In this document: positions 18,076-29,027 of the stretch, piece by piece
Position numbering within the stretch: the stretch's first letter is position 1
How the letters are laid out: each line of letters opens with the position of its first letter
Assembly (NCBI RefSeq): GCF_033110965.1
Contig: NZ_CP137003.1
Span: forward strand, 2,852,001 to 2,916,000
DNA from: Raineyella sp. LH-20
GTDB taxonomy: Bacteria > Actinomycetota > Actinomycetes > Propionibacteriales > Propionibacteriaceae
Direction: 5' to 3'
Length of the DNA: 64,000 bases
Made by a program: the position numbers and the translations under genes
Notes under the pieces: model-generated
The model's input: only the letters and a program-made list of their open reading frames with translations
Database searches by the model: none
What the model was told of the DNA's origin: nothing

Positions 18076-20166
18076 GTGCCGACCTCCGTCAACGATCCTG
18101 CTTCCCGCGCCGCCGAGACCCGTACGTACGACGCACACAGCCTCACCGTGCTGGAGGGGCTGGAGGCCGTTCGCAAGCGGCCCGCGATGTACATCGGCTC
18201 GACCGACACCAAGGGCCTGATGCACTGCCTGTGGGAGATCATCGACAACGCGGTGGACGAGGCGCTGGCCGGTTTCGGTGACGCGATCGAGGTCACCCTC
18301 GCGGCCGACGGCTCGATCATCGTGGTCGACCACGCCCGTGGCATCCCGGTCGACACCGAGCCGCGGACCGGGCTTAGCGGTGTCGAGGTGGTCCTCACCA
18401 AGCTGCACGCCGGTGGCAAGTTCGGCTCCGGATCGTACGGTGCCTCCGGTGGCCTGCACGGCGTGGGCGCGTCGGTGGTCAATGCCCTGTCCAGCCGGCT
18501 CGACGTCACCGTCACCCGCAGCGGCGTCCGGTGGGCGATGTCGTTCCGCCACGGCACCCCCGGCAGTTTCGACGGCGACGGCCCGGATGCGGCGTTCACC
18601 CCGGGCGGCGGGCTGGTCAAGGCGGGCCGGGCACCCAAGGGCGCCACCGGCACCACGATCCGCTACTGGCCCGACCACAGCATCTTCCTCAAGGAGGCCA
18701 AGCTGTCGGTGCCCGACCTGCACGCCCGGGCCCGGCAGACCAGCTTCCTGGTGCCCGGGCTGCGGATCGAGGTGACCGATGCGCGGGGCGCCGAGCCGCA
18801 GGTCGAGGTCTTCCACCATGAGGGCGGCATCTCGGAGTTCTGCGACTTCCTCGCCCAGGACCCGCCGCTGACCGACGTGATCCGGCTGCAGGGCCACGAC
18901 ACCTTCGAGGAGACGGTGCCGGTGCTCGACGAGCGCGGCCACATGACCCCGACCGACGTCACCCGCGACCTCGGCGTGGACATCGCCCTGCGCTGGGGCA
19001 CCGGCTACGACACCATCACCAAGTCCTTCGTCAACATCATCGCCACCCCCTCCGGTGGCACCCATGTCCAGGGCTACGACCGGGGCCTGGTCCGGGCCAT
19101 CGGCAAGGCGCTGGAGGGCACCCGGCTGCTGAAGAACGGCGACGAGGTGGCCAAGGACGACGTCCTGGAGGGGCTCACCACGGTCGTCACCGTACGGCTC
19201 GCCGAGCCGCAGTTCGAGGGACAGACCAAGGAGGTGCTCGGCACCCCGGCAGTCACCCGGATCGTCGCCCGGGTGGTCGAGTCCGAGCTGGGGACGTTCT
19301 TCTCCTCGACCCGACGCGATGACAAGCAGCAGGCTCGGACCGTGCTGGAGAAGGTGGTCGCGGCCTCCCGTACCCGGGTGCAGGCCCGGATCCACAAGGA
19401 GGCCCAGCGGCGCAAGAACGCACTGGAGTCGTCCACCCTGCCGGCCAAGCTCAAGGACTGCCGCAGCAACGACGTGGATCGCTGCGAGCTGTTCATCGTC
19501 GAGGGCAACTCGGCGCTCGGCACCGCCCAGCGGGCCCGCAACGCCGAGTACCAGGCGCTGCTGCCGATCCGCGGCAAGATCCTCAACGTCCAGAAGGCGT
19601 CGATCACCGACATGCTGAAGAACGCCGAGTGCGCCTCGATCATCCAGGTGGTCGGGGCCGGGTCGGGGCGTACGTTCGACATCGACGCCAGTCGCTACGG
19701 CAAGGTGATCTTCATGGCGGACGCGGATTCCGACGGGGCGCACATCCGGACTCTGCTGGCCACGCTGTTCTTCCGCTACATGCGCCCGATGATCGAGCAC
19801 GGTCACGTCTACAGCGCAGTGCCGCCGCTGCACCGGTTCGAGCTGACCAATCCGAAGAAGGGCCAGGAGAAGTACCTCTACACCTATTCGGACGCCGAGT
19901 ACGAGCGCAAGCGCGCCGAGCTGACCAAGAAGGGCACCCGGTTCAAGGAACCCCAGCGCTACAAGGGCCTGGGGGAGATGGATGCCGATCAGCTGATGGA
20001 GACCACGATGGATCCGCGGCATCGTACGTTGCGCCGGCTGACCCTGGAGGACGCCGCGGGGGCCGAGGAGGTGTTCGAGATGCTGATGGGCAGCGAGGTG
20101 GCGCCGCGCAAGGAGTTCATCATCGATGGCGCCTACCGGCTGGACCACGAGCACATCGACGTCTGA
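18076..20166 (+). CDS. parE: DNA topoisomerase IV subunit B
   Basis: The protein is 696 aa: GHKL ATPase domain (EIIDNAVDEALAG; GLHGVGASVVNAL), transducer, and TOPRIM domain (LFIVEGNSALGT, DADSDGAH) followed by the C-terminal RYKGLGEMDADQLMETTMDP segment. With ParC it forms the type II topoisomerase that decatenates daughter chromosomes. In TOPRIM the usual EGDSA reads E476-G477-N478-S; the catalytic Glu is kept but the Asp is Asn. Start: GTG 18076, six bases after TAGGCT (18064-18069), so leaderless. Length and lack of a GyrB-type insert favour ParE over GyrB, and parC is nearby. Confidence 0.93.
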   Translation: MPTSVNDPASRAAETRTYDAHSLTVLEGLEAVRKRPAMYIGSTDTKGLMHCLWEIIDNAVDEALAGFGDAIEVTLAADGSIIVVDHARGIPVDTEPRTGLSGVEVVLTKLHAGGKFGSGSYGASGGLHGVGASVVNALSSRLDVTVTRSGVRWAMSFRHGTPGSFDGDGPDAAFTPGGGLVKAGRAPKGATGTTIRYWPDHSIFLKEAKLSVPDLHARARQTSFLVPGLRIEVTDARGAEPQVEVFHHEGGISEFCDFLAQDPPLTDVIRLQGHDTFEETVPVLDERGHMTPTDVTRDLGVDIALRWGTGYDTITKSFVNIIATPSGGTHVQGYDRGLVRAIGKALEGTRLLKNGDEVAKDDVLEGLTTVVTVRLAEPQFEGQTKEVLGTPAVTRIVARVVESELGTFFSSTRRDDKQQARTVLEKVVAASRTRVQARIHKEAQRRKNALESSTLPAKLKDCRSNDVDRCELFIVEGNSALGTAQRARNAEYQALLPIRGKILNVQKASITDMLKNAECASIIQVVGAGSGRTFDIDASRYGKVIFMADADSDGAHIRTLLATLFFRYMRPMIEHGHVYSAVPPLHRFELTNPKKGQEKYLYTYSDAEYERKRAELTKKGTRFKEPQRYKGLGEMDADQLMETTMDPRHRTLRRLTLEDAAGAEEVFEMLMGSEVAPRKEFIIDGAYRLDHEHIDV

Positions 20167-20260
20167 GCCGTCCGAGTCAGTGCTGCAATGACGGGGCGCA
20201 CGACGGGTCGTGTCGGATACAGGGCCACAGCTCTACGTTTCACCCGTGCAGATGTGCGTG

Positions 20261-20749
20261 TCATTCGGCAACTTTGCGCGGACGAAGCTCCTGTGCACGG
20301 AGCCAGGCCTCGAGATTCGCCAGGGTCGAGGCGAAGGCCGTCGTGTGGTCGGCGCTGTCGATCCCGTCCGGCACATCGGTGGCGGTGATGGTGACCAGAC
20401 TTCCCGACGGGTGCGGCGCCACTGTCCACGTCATGGTCATCGTCCCGGCGAACCGTGGGTCGTCGGCGACGAAGTCGGCCTCCTCGACCACCCGGCTCGG
20501 GGCCTCGATCGCCACGAACCGGACCTCGGTGACGTCGGTGTTCGCTCCGGACTTGCCGGGCACGGTGGGATCGTCGTAGCGGAGCACCATCCGGTAGCCG
20601 CCGCCGGGCCGGGCGTCGAACCACTCGAACCGGCCGGTCATCCCGGCCGGCGGGAGCCAGACCGCTCGGGCCTCGGCGTCCAGCAGGGCGGCGAAGATCT
20701 CGTCGGGGGTGGCCTCGATGACGGCCCGTCCGGTGTCGGTGTGCGGCAT
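20261..20749 (-). CDS. SRPBCC / AHSA1-domain protein
   Basis: The protein is 162 aa. It begins with the Bet v1-like first strand and helix (GRAVIEATPDEIFAALLDAEARAVWLPP), has a central GGGYRMVLRYDD hairpin, and ends with a long amphipathic helix (TTAFASTLANLEAWLRAQEL). This fold binds hydrophobic ligands or assists folding; the ligand is unknown. Start: ATG 20749, six bases after TAGAGT on the minus strand (20761-20756), so leaderless. It is convergent with parE. Confidence 0.85.
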   Translation of the reverse strand: MPHTDTGRAVIEATPDEIFAALLDAEARAVWLPPAGMTGRFEWFDARPGGGYRMVLRYDDPTVPGKSGANTDVTEVRFVAIEAPSRVVEEADFVADDPRFAGTMTMTWTVAPHPSGSLVTITATDVPDGIDSADHTTAFASTLANLEAWLRAQELRPRKVAE

Positions 20750-20933
20750 CACATCACTCTAGGCCACCTGATGTGGTGGAAGTCACATTCGCTCCGGCCG
20801 TAGCGGCAGACTGATCCGATCCGCCCGCCGTCGCCCTCGATGAGTCTCCGGGGTGAGACATGCACCCGCTACCATCGCAGGCGGGCGCGAGCTTGCTCTC
20901 ACTTCCGAGGCATCGCGCCGGAGGGGAGTCGCG

Positions 20934-21725
20934 ATGTCCGGTCACTCTCGCCGACCCGGGGCCGCCACCCGTCCGGGACGCGTCGTCGAGATCGTCTGCC
21001 TGGTCGTGCTCGCGCTCATCGTCGTCTCGCAGCTGCTGCGGCCGTCACCGCGGGACGCAGCGATCTTCGCGGGCCTCTTTGCGATCACTCTCCTCGGCGC
21101 TCTGGGGGCATTGCCGTTGCCGAGCATCCGGCTGCCGGAATCGCATCGGGGCATCGTGATCGCGGAGTCGCTCCTGGCCGCCGTGCTCATCGCGGCCGGG
21201 CTGGCCCTGGTGATCGCCCCGCGCTCCGGCCCGGTCGACCTCGGTGTGGTCGCCGCCCTGGGTGTCGTTGCGGCGCCGCTGGTGTGGGGACGACGCGATG
21301 ATCTCGCCGCGGCGCTGGACGTGGTCCCCGACGGCGAGCGAGTGCCGCTCAGCCGGGCGGGACTCGCCTGGGCCGCGCTGGCCGCCACCCTCGGGCTCTG
21401 GGAACTCGGTGCCTTCCTGCTCGGCTTCACCCGGACCCCGGACCCACCGCCGGCGGTGAGCGACCTCGTCGACCCGCTGATGAACGGGCCGCTGACCCGC
21501 GCCGCCGTGGTCGTGGTCTGGCTGCTGGTCGGCCGGGAGCTGACCCGGCTGGCGTGGCTGAGCGGCTCACGCGGGCCAGCCCCGGCCGGCCGGCCGGGCC
21601 CGGATGGAGCTGACTCGTCGGGGACCAGGTCCTCGGGTGGCGGGCAGCGGAGGAGTGATCGGCCGGATGGCGGCGCCGGGGAGGGTGGCCGACGGCAGGA
21701 CGACTCCCGAGATGACCGCGGATGA
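20934..21725 (+). CDS. Polytopic membrane protein of unknown function
   Basis: The protein is 263 aa with about six hydrophobic helices (for example IVCLVVLALIVVSQLL, AAIFAGLFAITLLGALGAL and AAVVVVWLLVGREL) and a hydrophilic, Gly/Arg/Asp-rich C-terminal tail of about 55 residues. I do not recognise a family. It is followed by the DUF6186 gene with a 4-bp ATGA overlap, so the two are probably co-translated and may interact in the membrane. Start: ATG 20934 after GAGGGGAG (20921-20928); the frame is open further upstream but lacks a ribosome-binding site there. Confidence 0.7.
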   Translation: MSGHSRRPGAATRPGRVVEIVCLVVLALIVVSQLLRPSPRDAAIFAGLFAITLLGALGALPLPSIRLPESHRGIVIAESLLAAVLIAAGLALVIAPRSGPVDLGVVAALGVVAAPLVWGRRDDLAAALDVVPDGERVPLSRAGLAWAALAATLGLWELGAFLLGFTRTPDPPPAVSDLVDPLMNGPLTRAAVVVVWLLVGRELTRLAWLSGSRGPAPAGRPGPDGADSSGTRSSGGGQRRSDRPDGGAGEGGRRQDDSRDDRG

Positions 21726-21934
21726 GCAGCGTGGTCACGGTCGGGGCCTACGTCGTGATCGTCCTGCTGGGGGTGCTGCTCGCGTCGTACTCCCGGCGGC
21801 ACCCCGAGCACATCGCCCCGCTGCACCGACTGCTCAGCACGGTCTTCGCCTCGCGGGCCACCAGGATCCTGCTCGTCGGCTTCTGGTGGTGGCTCGGCTG
21901 GCACTTCCTCGTCGGCCCCACCCTCGATCCCTGA
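21722..21934 (+). CDS. DUF6186 small membrane protein
   Basis: The protein is 70 aa with one strong N-terminal helix (VTVGAYVVIVLLGVLLASY) and a second C-terminal helix holding the WWWLGWHF signature of this actinobacterial family. Function unknown. ATG 21722 overlaps the stop of the upstream membrane gene (ATGA), indicating translational coupling. Confidence 0.8.
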   Translation: MSSVVTVGAYVVIVLLGVLLASYSRRHPEHIAPLHRLLSTVFASRATRILLVGFWWWLGWHFLVGPTLDP

Positions 21935-21995
21935 CGGAGGCATCCCGGCGAACGGTCGGCATCGCGGAGGGCAGTGGACGAGGGCGTCGTGCAGC

Positions 21996-22205
21996 TCACC
22001 GGTCGGTCCGACAGCCGCCCGTCCCGCCGGGCAGCCGATGGCGGTGCCGTGCCACGAACCGATACACCGCCTGTGCCACCTGGCGGGCTCCCGGCGCTCG
22101 GAGGAGCCGCCCGATCGGCATCGCCGCCGGGCCACCGTGGGAGAGCACCTCGGCGAAGGCCATCGCGCCGCCCGCGGTCCGGCCGTCGTCATGCTGCCGG
22201 GACGT
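21996..22205 (-). pseudogene. 5'-truncated remnant of a DCC (DUF393) thiol-disulfide oxidoreductase-like gene
   Basis: In the minus frame starting directly after the carbonic anhydrase stop, the translation [20 protein letters not shown], then a short linker, [19 protein letters not shown] and [13 protein letters not shown] resembles the C-terminal half of DCC/DUF393 proteins. Those show D-G-R-x-x-x-G-A, then VYRWVARNRxRLPGG. The N-terminal half with the DxxCxxC motif is missing, because the preceding sequence is the intact carbonic anhydrase gene. An ATG at 22163 could still start a 55-aa product. It lies in an otherwise empty convergent spacer. Assignment is from remembered family pattern. 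Confidence 0.5.
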
Positions 22206-22709
22206 TCAGTAGCGCTGCGTCAGCCGGCCGGAGTCCACGTCGTAGTGGAAACCGCCGACCAGGACGTCGCGGCCGACCAGCAGCGGATGCGTACGCAGCA
22301 GCGCCACGTCGAAGCGCAGGCCGGCCTCCTGGTCCGGTGTGCTGCCCAGCACCATCCCGGAGATGTCCGCGCCGGTGGCGTGGTGCACCTTGTCGGCCAG
22401 GAACTTGTCGTCCCCGGAGCCGACCGCGCAGCGGCTGTGCGGCACCACCATGATCCGGTCGACGTTGAGCAGGTGGACACCGAGGATGCAGCCGATCAGG
22501 GCGTCGTGGGTGACCCGACCACCCGGCGTACGGAGGATCTTGGCGTCGCCGAGCCGCAGCCCGATCATCTGCAGCGGGGTGATCCGGGAGTCCATGCAGG
22601 TGACCATCAGGACACCCGCCTTGGCGATGCCGTCGAACCCGCCGTCGGTGAAGGCCTCTGCGTAGTGGGCGTTGTTCTCGAGCAGGTCGGCGAAGTCCGC
22701 GGGGTGCAT
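22206..22709 (-). CDS. Beta-class carbonic anhydrase
   Basis: The protein is 167 aa. The zinc-site motifs are CMDSR (Cys and the Asp-Arg dyad) and, about 60 residues on, HSRC (His-x2-Cys). It has the conserved GGRVTHDALIGCILGVHLL helix. It interconverts CO2 and bicarbonate in the cytoplasm. Start: ATG 22709, seven bases after TAGGGT (minus strand, 22722-22717). The TAG of that hexamer is also the stop codon of parC, so the gene has its own leaderless promoter embedded in the parC end. Confidence 0.92.
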   Translation of the reverse strand: MHPADFADLLENNAHYAEAFTDGGFDGIAKAGVLMVTCMDSRITPLQMIGLRLGDAKILRTPGGRVTHDALIGCILGVHLLNVDRIMVVPHSRCAVGSGDDKFLADKVHHATGADISGMVLGSTPDQEAGLRFDVALLRTHPLLVGRDVLVGGFHYDVDSGRLTQRY

Positions 22710-22719
22710 GGCGCCGACC

Positions 22720-25224
<2,505 letters not shown>

Positions 25225-25298
25225 CGCGGTCCTTCCCTTCTGCCCCGGCGGGTCGACGTGGGTGGCGGACGTCCCGTCCGGGCTCCCGGGACCCGCGT

Positions 25299-25316
25299 CG
25301 ACAAGCGGAATTGTCG
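25299..25316. promoter_or_regulatory. Inverted repeat CGACAA-N6-TTGTCG upstream of parC
   Basis: Perfect 6-6-6 palindromic element in the 123-bp spacer between the phosphatase gene and parC. The stem is short and not followed by T residues, so operator or promoter element is more likely than terminator. Confidence 0.35.
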
Positions 25317-25347
25317 CTGTTGCGGGGCCGTCCTCCGCCGACCGGAG

Positions 25348-26406
25348 CTACGGCGTGTCGGTGCGGGGCGTCTCCGGGTCCTGCTCGGACAACGCCGCGT
25401 CCAGCTTCACGTGGATCTCCCAGCCGTCCTGGCCGGTCACCCACGGGACGGAGTGCGTACGGTCCATCTGCTCGCTCTCCAGGGAGTCGAGGGTACCGTG
25501 TGCCAGCACCTGCTCCGCCGGGGTGAGCTGGCGGATGGCCACGGCCCGGACATGGTCGGGGAAGTCGTGGCTGAACCTGCCATAGATCGCCGGGTCGTGC
25601 TGGCCGTCGTCACCGATCATCACCCAGCGGATGCCGGGGAAGTCACGGGCGAGCTGTCGCACTTCCCGCTCCTTGTGCGCACGCCCGGAGCGGAACCAGC
25701 CGGTGGAGGTGGGGCCCCAGTCGGTGAGCAGCATGGCGCCGAGCGGGAAGCGGCGCGAGTGCAGGAACCGGGTCAGCGTCGGGTGGGTGTTCCACGAGCC
25801 GGTGGACACGAAGACCAGCGGGGCACCCGGGTGCTCGGCCAGCAGGTCCCGGTAGAGCCGGGCCATCCCGGGCACCGCCTGGCGCGCCGACTCGTGCACC
25901 ACGAAGGAGTTCCACGCGGCGAGCATCAGCCGCGGCAGCATGGTGGAGATGATCGTGTCGTCGATGTCGGAGATGATGCCGAAGTCGACCGAGGGGTCGA
26001 TGATCTGGACCTCGCCCGTCGTCCGCCGGCCGTCGAGGGTGGAGTACTCGATCCGCTGCCACCCGGGGGGCAGAGTGCCGTTCTCGAGGCGTACGTCGAT
26101 GTAGCCCGACCGGTCGGTCGGCACCTCGACGGGGCCACGGGAGGTGTGCACCACGATGGTCCCGCGGACCACCGGTTGGGCGAAGAAGTTGCGCCAGCCC
26201 CGGCGCCTCAGCAGCTCCCGGCCGATCACGCCGGCAGCGGACCGACCCGGCGCCAGGGTGAGGCGGGCCATCACCCGGACGAACGTCGGATCCCCGTAGC
26301 CGGTGTAGGCGACGACGCGTTCCTTCCAGCCGAGCCGGCGCAGCATGCGGCCCATCGCCCGGTTCAACGCCTCCTCGACGCGGGCAGCGAAGAACGATCG
26401 CGACAT
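25348..26406 (-). CDS. APP1-type (DUF2183) HAD-fold phosphatase
   Basis: The protein is 352 aa. An N-terminal beta-sandwich-like region (about 40-160) is followed by the catalytic HAD-like region beginning SDIDDTIISTM (D-x-D-x-T). Then come VFVSTGSWNTHPTL and the acidic motif MIGDDGQHDP, all characteristic of the phosphatidate phosphatase APP1 catalytic domain. The bacterial substrate is unknown; lipid phosphatase is the family-based guess. Start: ATG 26406, seven bases after TAGTGT (minus strand, 26419-26414), so leaderless. It is divergent from the DUF5998 gene, with a 12-bp inverted repeat between them. Confidence 0.88.
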   Translation of the reverse strand: MSRSFFAARVEEALNRAMGRMLRRLGWKERVVAYTGYGDPTFVRVMARLTLAPGRSAAGVIGRELLRRRGWRNFFAQPVVRGTIVVHTSRGPVEVPTDRSGYIDVRLENGTLPPGWQRIEYSTLDGRRTTGEVQIIDPSVDFGIISDIDDTIISTMLPRLMLAAWNSFVVHESARQAVPGMARLYRDLLAEHPGAPLVFVSTGSWNTHPTLTRFLHSRRFPLGAMLLTDWGPTSTGWFRSGRAHKEREVRQLARDFPGIRWVMIGDDGQHDPAIYGRFSHDFPDHVRAVAIRQLTPAEQVLAHGTLDSLESEQMDRTHSVPWVTGQDGWEIHVKLDAALSEQDPETPRTDTP

Positions 26407-26484
26407 GGCCCCGACACTACACACCCCCGACCGGAACGGGGACCCGGCGGTCGGTCCCGCGGACCTGGGGTGATCGACCGGATC

Positions 26485-26522
26485 CTTCGCACACCCCGGT
26501 GGATCGGGCCGGGTGTGCGAAG
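26485..26522. promoter_or_regulatory. 12-bp inverted repeat in the app1/DUF5998 divergent promoter region
   Basis: Arms CTTCGCACACCC (26485-26496) and GGGTGTGCGAAG (26511-26522) are perfect, with a 14-base spacer. The right arm overlaps the GAAGAT -10 candidate of the DUF5998 gene, as expected for a repressor site. Confidence 0.55.
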
Positions 26523-26530
26523 ATGACGGG

Positions 26531-27118
26531 GTGAGTGGACCGGAACAATTGACGGGCACGGACGAGCTGCGCCTCGCGATCGAGGCCTGCGGGTACTTCC
26601 CGGCCCTGATCTTCGACAGCGTGATGCTCTCGCTGGGCGAGGAGGCGATGGTCTCCTACGTCGTGCAGCATGAACCGACCATCACCCCCGACGGCATCCA
26701 CCGGCACGTGACGGTCGCCGTGCTCACCCCGACCCGGTTGATCATCAACCACACCGACGACGCCGATGCCACCGTCGGCTTCGGGGCCCAGGCGGCCTCG
26801 ACCAGCGAGGTGGTCGGACTGCGGCGGGTCGCCTCGGTGAGCCTCAGCCGGATCGTCAACGAGCCGAGCCGCTACCGGCCCGACGGTGCGTCGGTGCAGG
26901 AAGCCCTGCTCACGGTGGCCTGGGGCTTCGCCTCCCGGATCGACCTGGAGCCGGCCACCTGCGACAACCCCGACTGCGATGCCGATCACGGCCTGACCGG
27001 TCAGCTGGTCGGCGACGACCTGGTGCTGCGGATGAGCAGCGACGCCGACGGAGCCCAGGGGGTCGACCAACTGGTCCGCTTCGGCCTCGCCCTGCAGCAC
27101 TCCACGAACATCGCATGA
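26531..27118 (+). CDS. DUF5998 family protein
   Basis: The protein is 195 aa and soluble, with a cluster CDNPDCDADHG near the end that could hold a metal. It belongs to an actinobacterial family of unknown function regularly found before a phosphodiesterase gene. Start: GTG 26531, six bases after GAAGAT (26519-26524). It overlaps the next gene by ATGA, so the two are coupled. Confidence 0.8.
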   Translation: MSGPEQLTGTDELRLAIEACGYFPALIFDSVMLSLGEEAMVSYVVQHEPTITPDGIHRHVTVAVLTPTRLIINHTDDADATVGFGAQAASTSEVVGLRRVASVSLSRIVNEPSRYRPDGASVQEALLTVAWGFASRIDLEPATCDNPDCDADHGLTGQLVGDDLVLRMSSDADGAQGVDQLVRFGLALQHSTNIA

Positions 27119-28284
27119 CGCGGCTCGCGGGCCCGGTGCACCCTGCGGCCGACCAGTTGACCCTGCCGCAGTACGGCCGAGGAGCGCTGTGTGACCTGCT
27201 GCCGGCGATCGGCGCCCGGCTGGGCCTCGGCGGGCACGACCCGCTCGGGCTGCCGGAGGGCGACCGGTGGGTGGTGGTGCTGGTCGACGGTCTCGGCGCC
27301 CTGCAGCTGGCCGACCATGCCGACCACGCTCCCTACCTCGCCTCGCTGCTGCGCGGTGAAGGGGAGCATGCCCCGGTCGACGGTTTCACCACCGGACTGC
27401 CGTCGACCACGGTGACGAGCCTGACCAGCCTGGGCACCGGGCTGGTCCCCGGCCGGCACGGCATCGTCGGCTACTCGGCCCGGCATCCGCGCACCGGTGC
27501 TTTCCTCAACATGCTCACCTGGGAGGGCGAGGACGATCCGCTGTCCCTGCAGCCGCACCCGACCCTGCTGCGGGCCTTCGCCGACGCAGGTGTCGCGGTC
27601 GGCGCGGTGGCCCCGGCCAGGTTCGAGGACTCCGGCCTCACCCAGGTGGCCCTCGCCGGCCCGCAGTTCCATCCGATCCACGACGAGCGTGACGAGGAGC
27701 GCCGGGTGGAGACGATCGTGGCAGCAGCCACCGCTGGACCTCGCAGCCTGGTCTACGCGTACGAACGGGAACTCGACCACACCGGGCACAGCCGCGGCGT
27801 CGACTCCGGTGAGTGGCGCCACCAGCTGCGCCGGATCGACGCGATGGTGGAACGTCTCCGCGACGAGCTGCCGGACGACGTACGGCTCGTGATCACCGGC
27901 GACCACGGGATGCTCGACGTCCCCGAGGAGCACCGCCTGGTCGTCGAGGATGTCGCTGCCCTGCAGGGTGACGTCGAGCTGGTCGCCGGCGAGGGCCGGT
28001 TCCGTCAGCTCTATACCGCGCCGGGGCGTGCCGGCGCGGTCGCCGAACGGTGGCGCCGGGAGCTCGGACCGCACGCGCTGGTCCGCACCCGCGAGGAGGC
28101 CGTGGCCGACGGATGGTACGGCGACGTCGACCCGGCGGTGCTGCCCCGCTACGGCGACGTCGTGGTGGCGATGCTCGAGGACTGGGCGGTGATGACCCGT
28201 ACGCTGCCCGGCGAACTCGCGCTGGTCGGCATGCACGGCTCGCTGACCGCCGCCGAGATGTACGTCCCGCTGGTGGTCGACTGA
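27115..28284 (+). CDS. Alkaline phosphatase superfamily protein (nucleotide pyrophosphatase/phosphodiesterase-like)
   Basis: The protein is 389 aa. The first metal Asp is in VVLVDGLGALQL. The nucleophilic Thr region is TTGLPSTTVTSLTSLGTGLVPGRHGIVGY. Later metal ligands are in ELDHTGHSRG and ITGDHGMLD. It has no signal peptide, so it is predicted cytoplasmic. The substrate is probably a phosphodiester or pyrophosphate but unproven. The ATG overlaps the DUF5998 stop, and its own stop overlaps the tdk start (TGATG): a tight three-gene operon. Confidence 0.85.
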   Translation: MTRLAGPVHPAADQLTLPQYGRGALCDLLPAIGARLGLGGHDPLGLPEGDRWVVVLVDGLGALQLADHADHAPYLASLLRGEGEHAPVDGFTTGLPSTTVTSLTSLGTGLVPGRHGIVGYSARHPRTGAFLNMLTWEGEDDPLSLQPHPTLLRAFADAGVAVGAVAPARFEDSGLTQVALAGPQFHPIHDERDEERRVETIVAAATAGPRSLVYAYERELDHTGHSRGVDSGEWRHQLRRIDAMVERLRDELPDDVRLVITGDHGMLDVPEEHRLVVEDVAALQGDVELVAGEGRFRQLYTAPGRAGAVAERWRRELGPHALVRTREEAVADGWYGDVDPAVLPRYGDVVVAMLEDWAVMTRTLPGELALVGMHGSLTAAEMYVPLVVD

Positions 28285-29027
28285 TGGCCGAACTGGTCTT
28301 CTTCTCCGGCGTGATGGAGTCCGGCAAGTCGACCCTGGCCCTGCAGATGGACCACACGATGACCACCGGCGGGCGCCGCGGTCAGGTGTTCACCTGCGAT
28401 GACCGGGCCGGCCGCCGGGTCGTCACGTCCCGGCTCGGACTGAGCCGGACGGCCGTGGAGGTGACCGACGGGTTCGACTTCTGGGGTCACGTCATCGCCG
28501 CGCTCACCCACGGGGAACGGCTGGAGTACCTGATCTGCGACGAGGCCCAGTTCTATCGGCCGACGCACATCGACCAGCTGGCCCGGATCGTCGACGAGCT
28601 CGGCCTGGACGTCTACGCCTTCGGACTGCTGACCGACTTTCGCACCGAGATCTTCCCCGGCTCCCGTCGCCTGGTCGAGCTCGCCGATCGGCTGGAGACG
28701 CTGCAGGTCACCCCGCTGTGCTGGTGCGGTGCCAAGGCCACCACGAACACCCGTACGATCGACGGCTGGATCGTCACCGAGGGGGACCAGAAGGTGGTCG
28801 GTGACATCATCGCCGGGGCTGACGGTGCTGACGGTGCTGCCGGGGCTGACGGTGCTGCCGGTGAGGTCGGTGCCGGGGTGATCGGGTACGAGGTGCTGTG
28901 CCGCAAGCACCACCGGTCGGGCACCACCCGCAAGGTGGTCGCGCTCGGCTCGGCGGCCGAACCGCTCCCGTTGGCGTCACCCGATCAGGAGACGTTGGCG
29001 ATGTCCGACCTGCCGGGGGAGGACTGA
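28284..29027 (+). CDS. tdk: Thymidine kinase
   Basis: The protein is 247 aa, longer than typical type II thymidine kinases (about 190-220). P-loop FFSGVMESGKSTLAL, Walker B CDEAQFY, and the zinc site CWC ... CRKHH are present. It phosphorylates thymidine to dTMP (salvage). Between the lasso segment TEGDQKVVGDI and the second zinc pair is a Gly/Ala/Asp repeat insert (AGADGADGAAGADGAAGEVG). It is the last gene of the DUF5998 operon, translationally coupled by TGATG. A 19-bp tandem duplication spans its stop codon. Confidence 0.93.
   Translation: MAELVFFSGVMESGKSTLALQMDHTMTTGGRRGQVFTCDDRAGRRVVTSRLGLSRTAVEVTDGFDFWGHVIAALTHGERLEYLICDEAQFYRPTHIDQLARIVDELGLDVYAFGLLTDFRTEIFPGSRRLVELADRLETLQVTPLCWCGAKATTNTRTIDGWIVTEGDQKVVGDIIAGADGADGAAGADGAAGEVGAGVIGYEVLCRKHHRSGTTRKVVALGSAAEPLPLASPDQETLAMSDLPGED
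28815..28878 (+). repeat. In-frame GCTGACGGT/GCTGCC repeats in tdk
   Basis: Repeated 9-mers GCTGACGGT (three copies) mixed with GCTGCCGG units encode the ADG/AAG tract inserted into the zinc-binding part of thymidine kinase. Confidence 0.85.

Noticed and set aside
18076-20166. Assignment of the topoisomerase B subunit as GyrB
   Set aside because: parC is close by, there is no neighbouring gyrA/recF/dnaN context, and the TOPRIM region (LGTAQRARN, ECASIIQVVGAGSGR) matches actinobacterial ParE.
25299-25316. Terminator for the APP1-type phosphatase gene
   Set aside because: The 6-bp stem is weak and no T-run follows; more likely a protein site.
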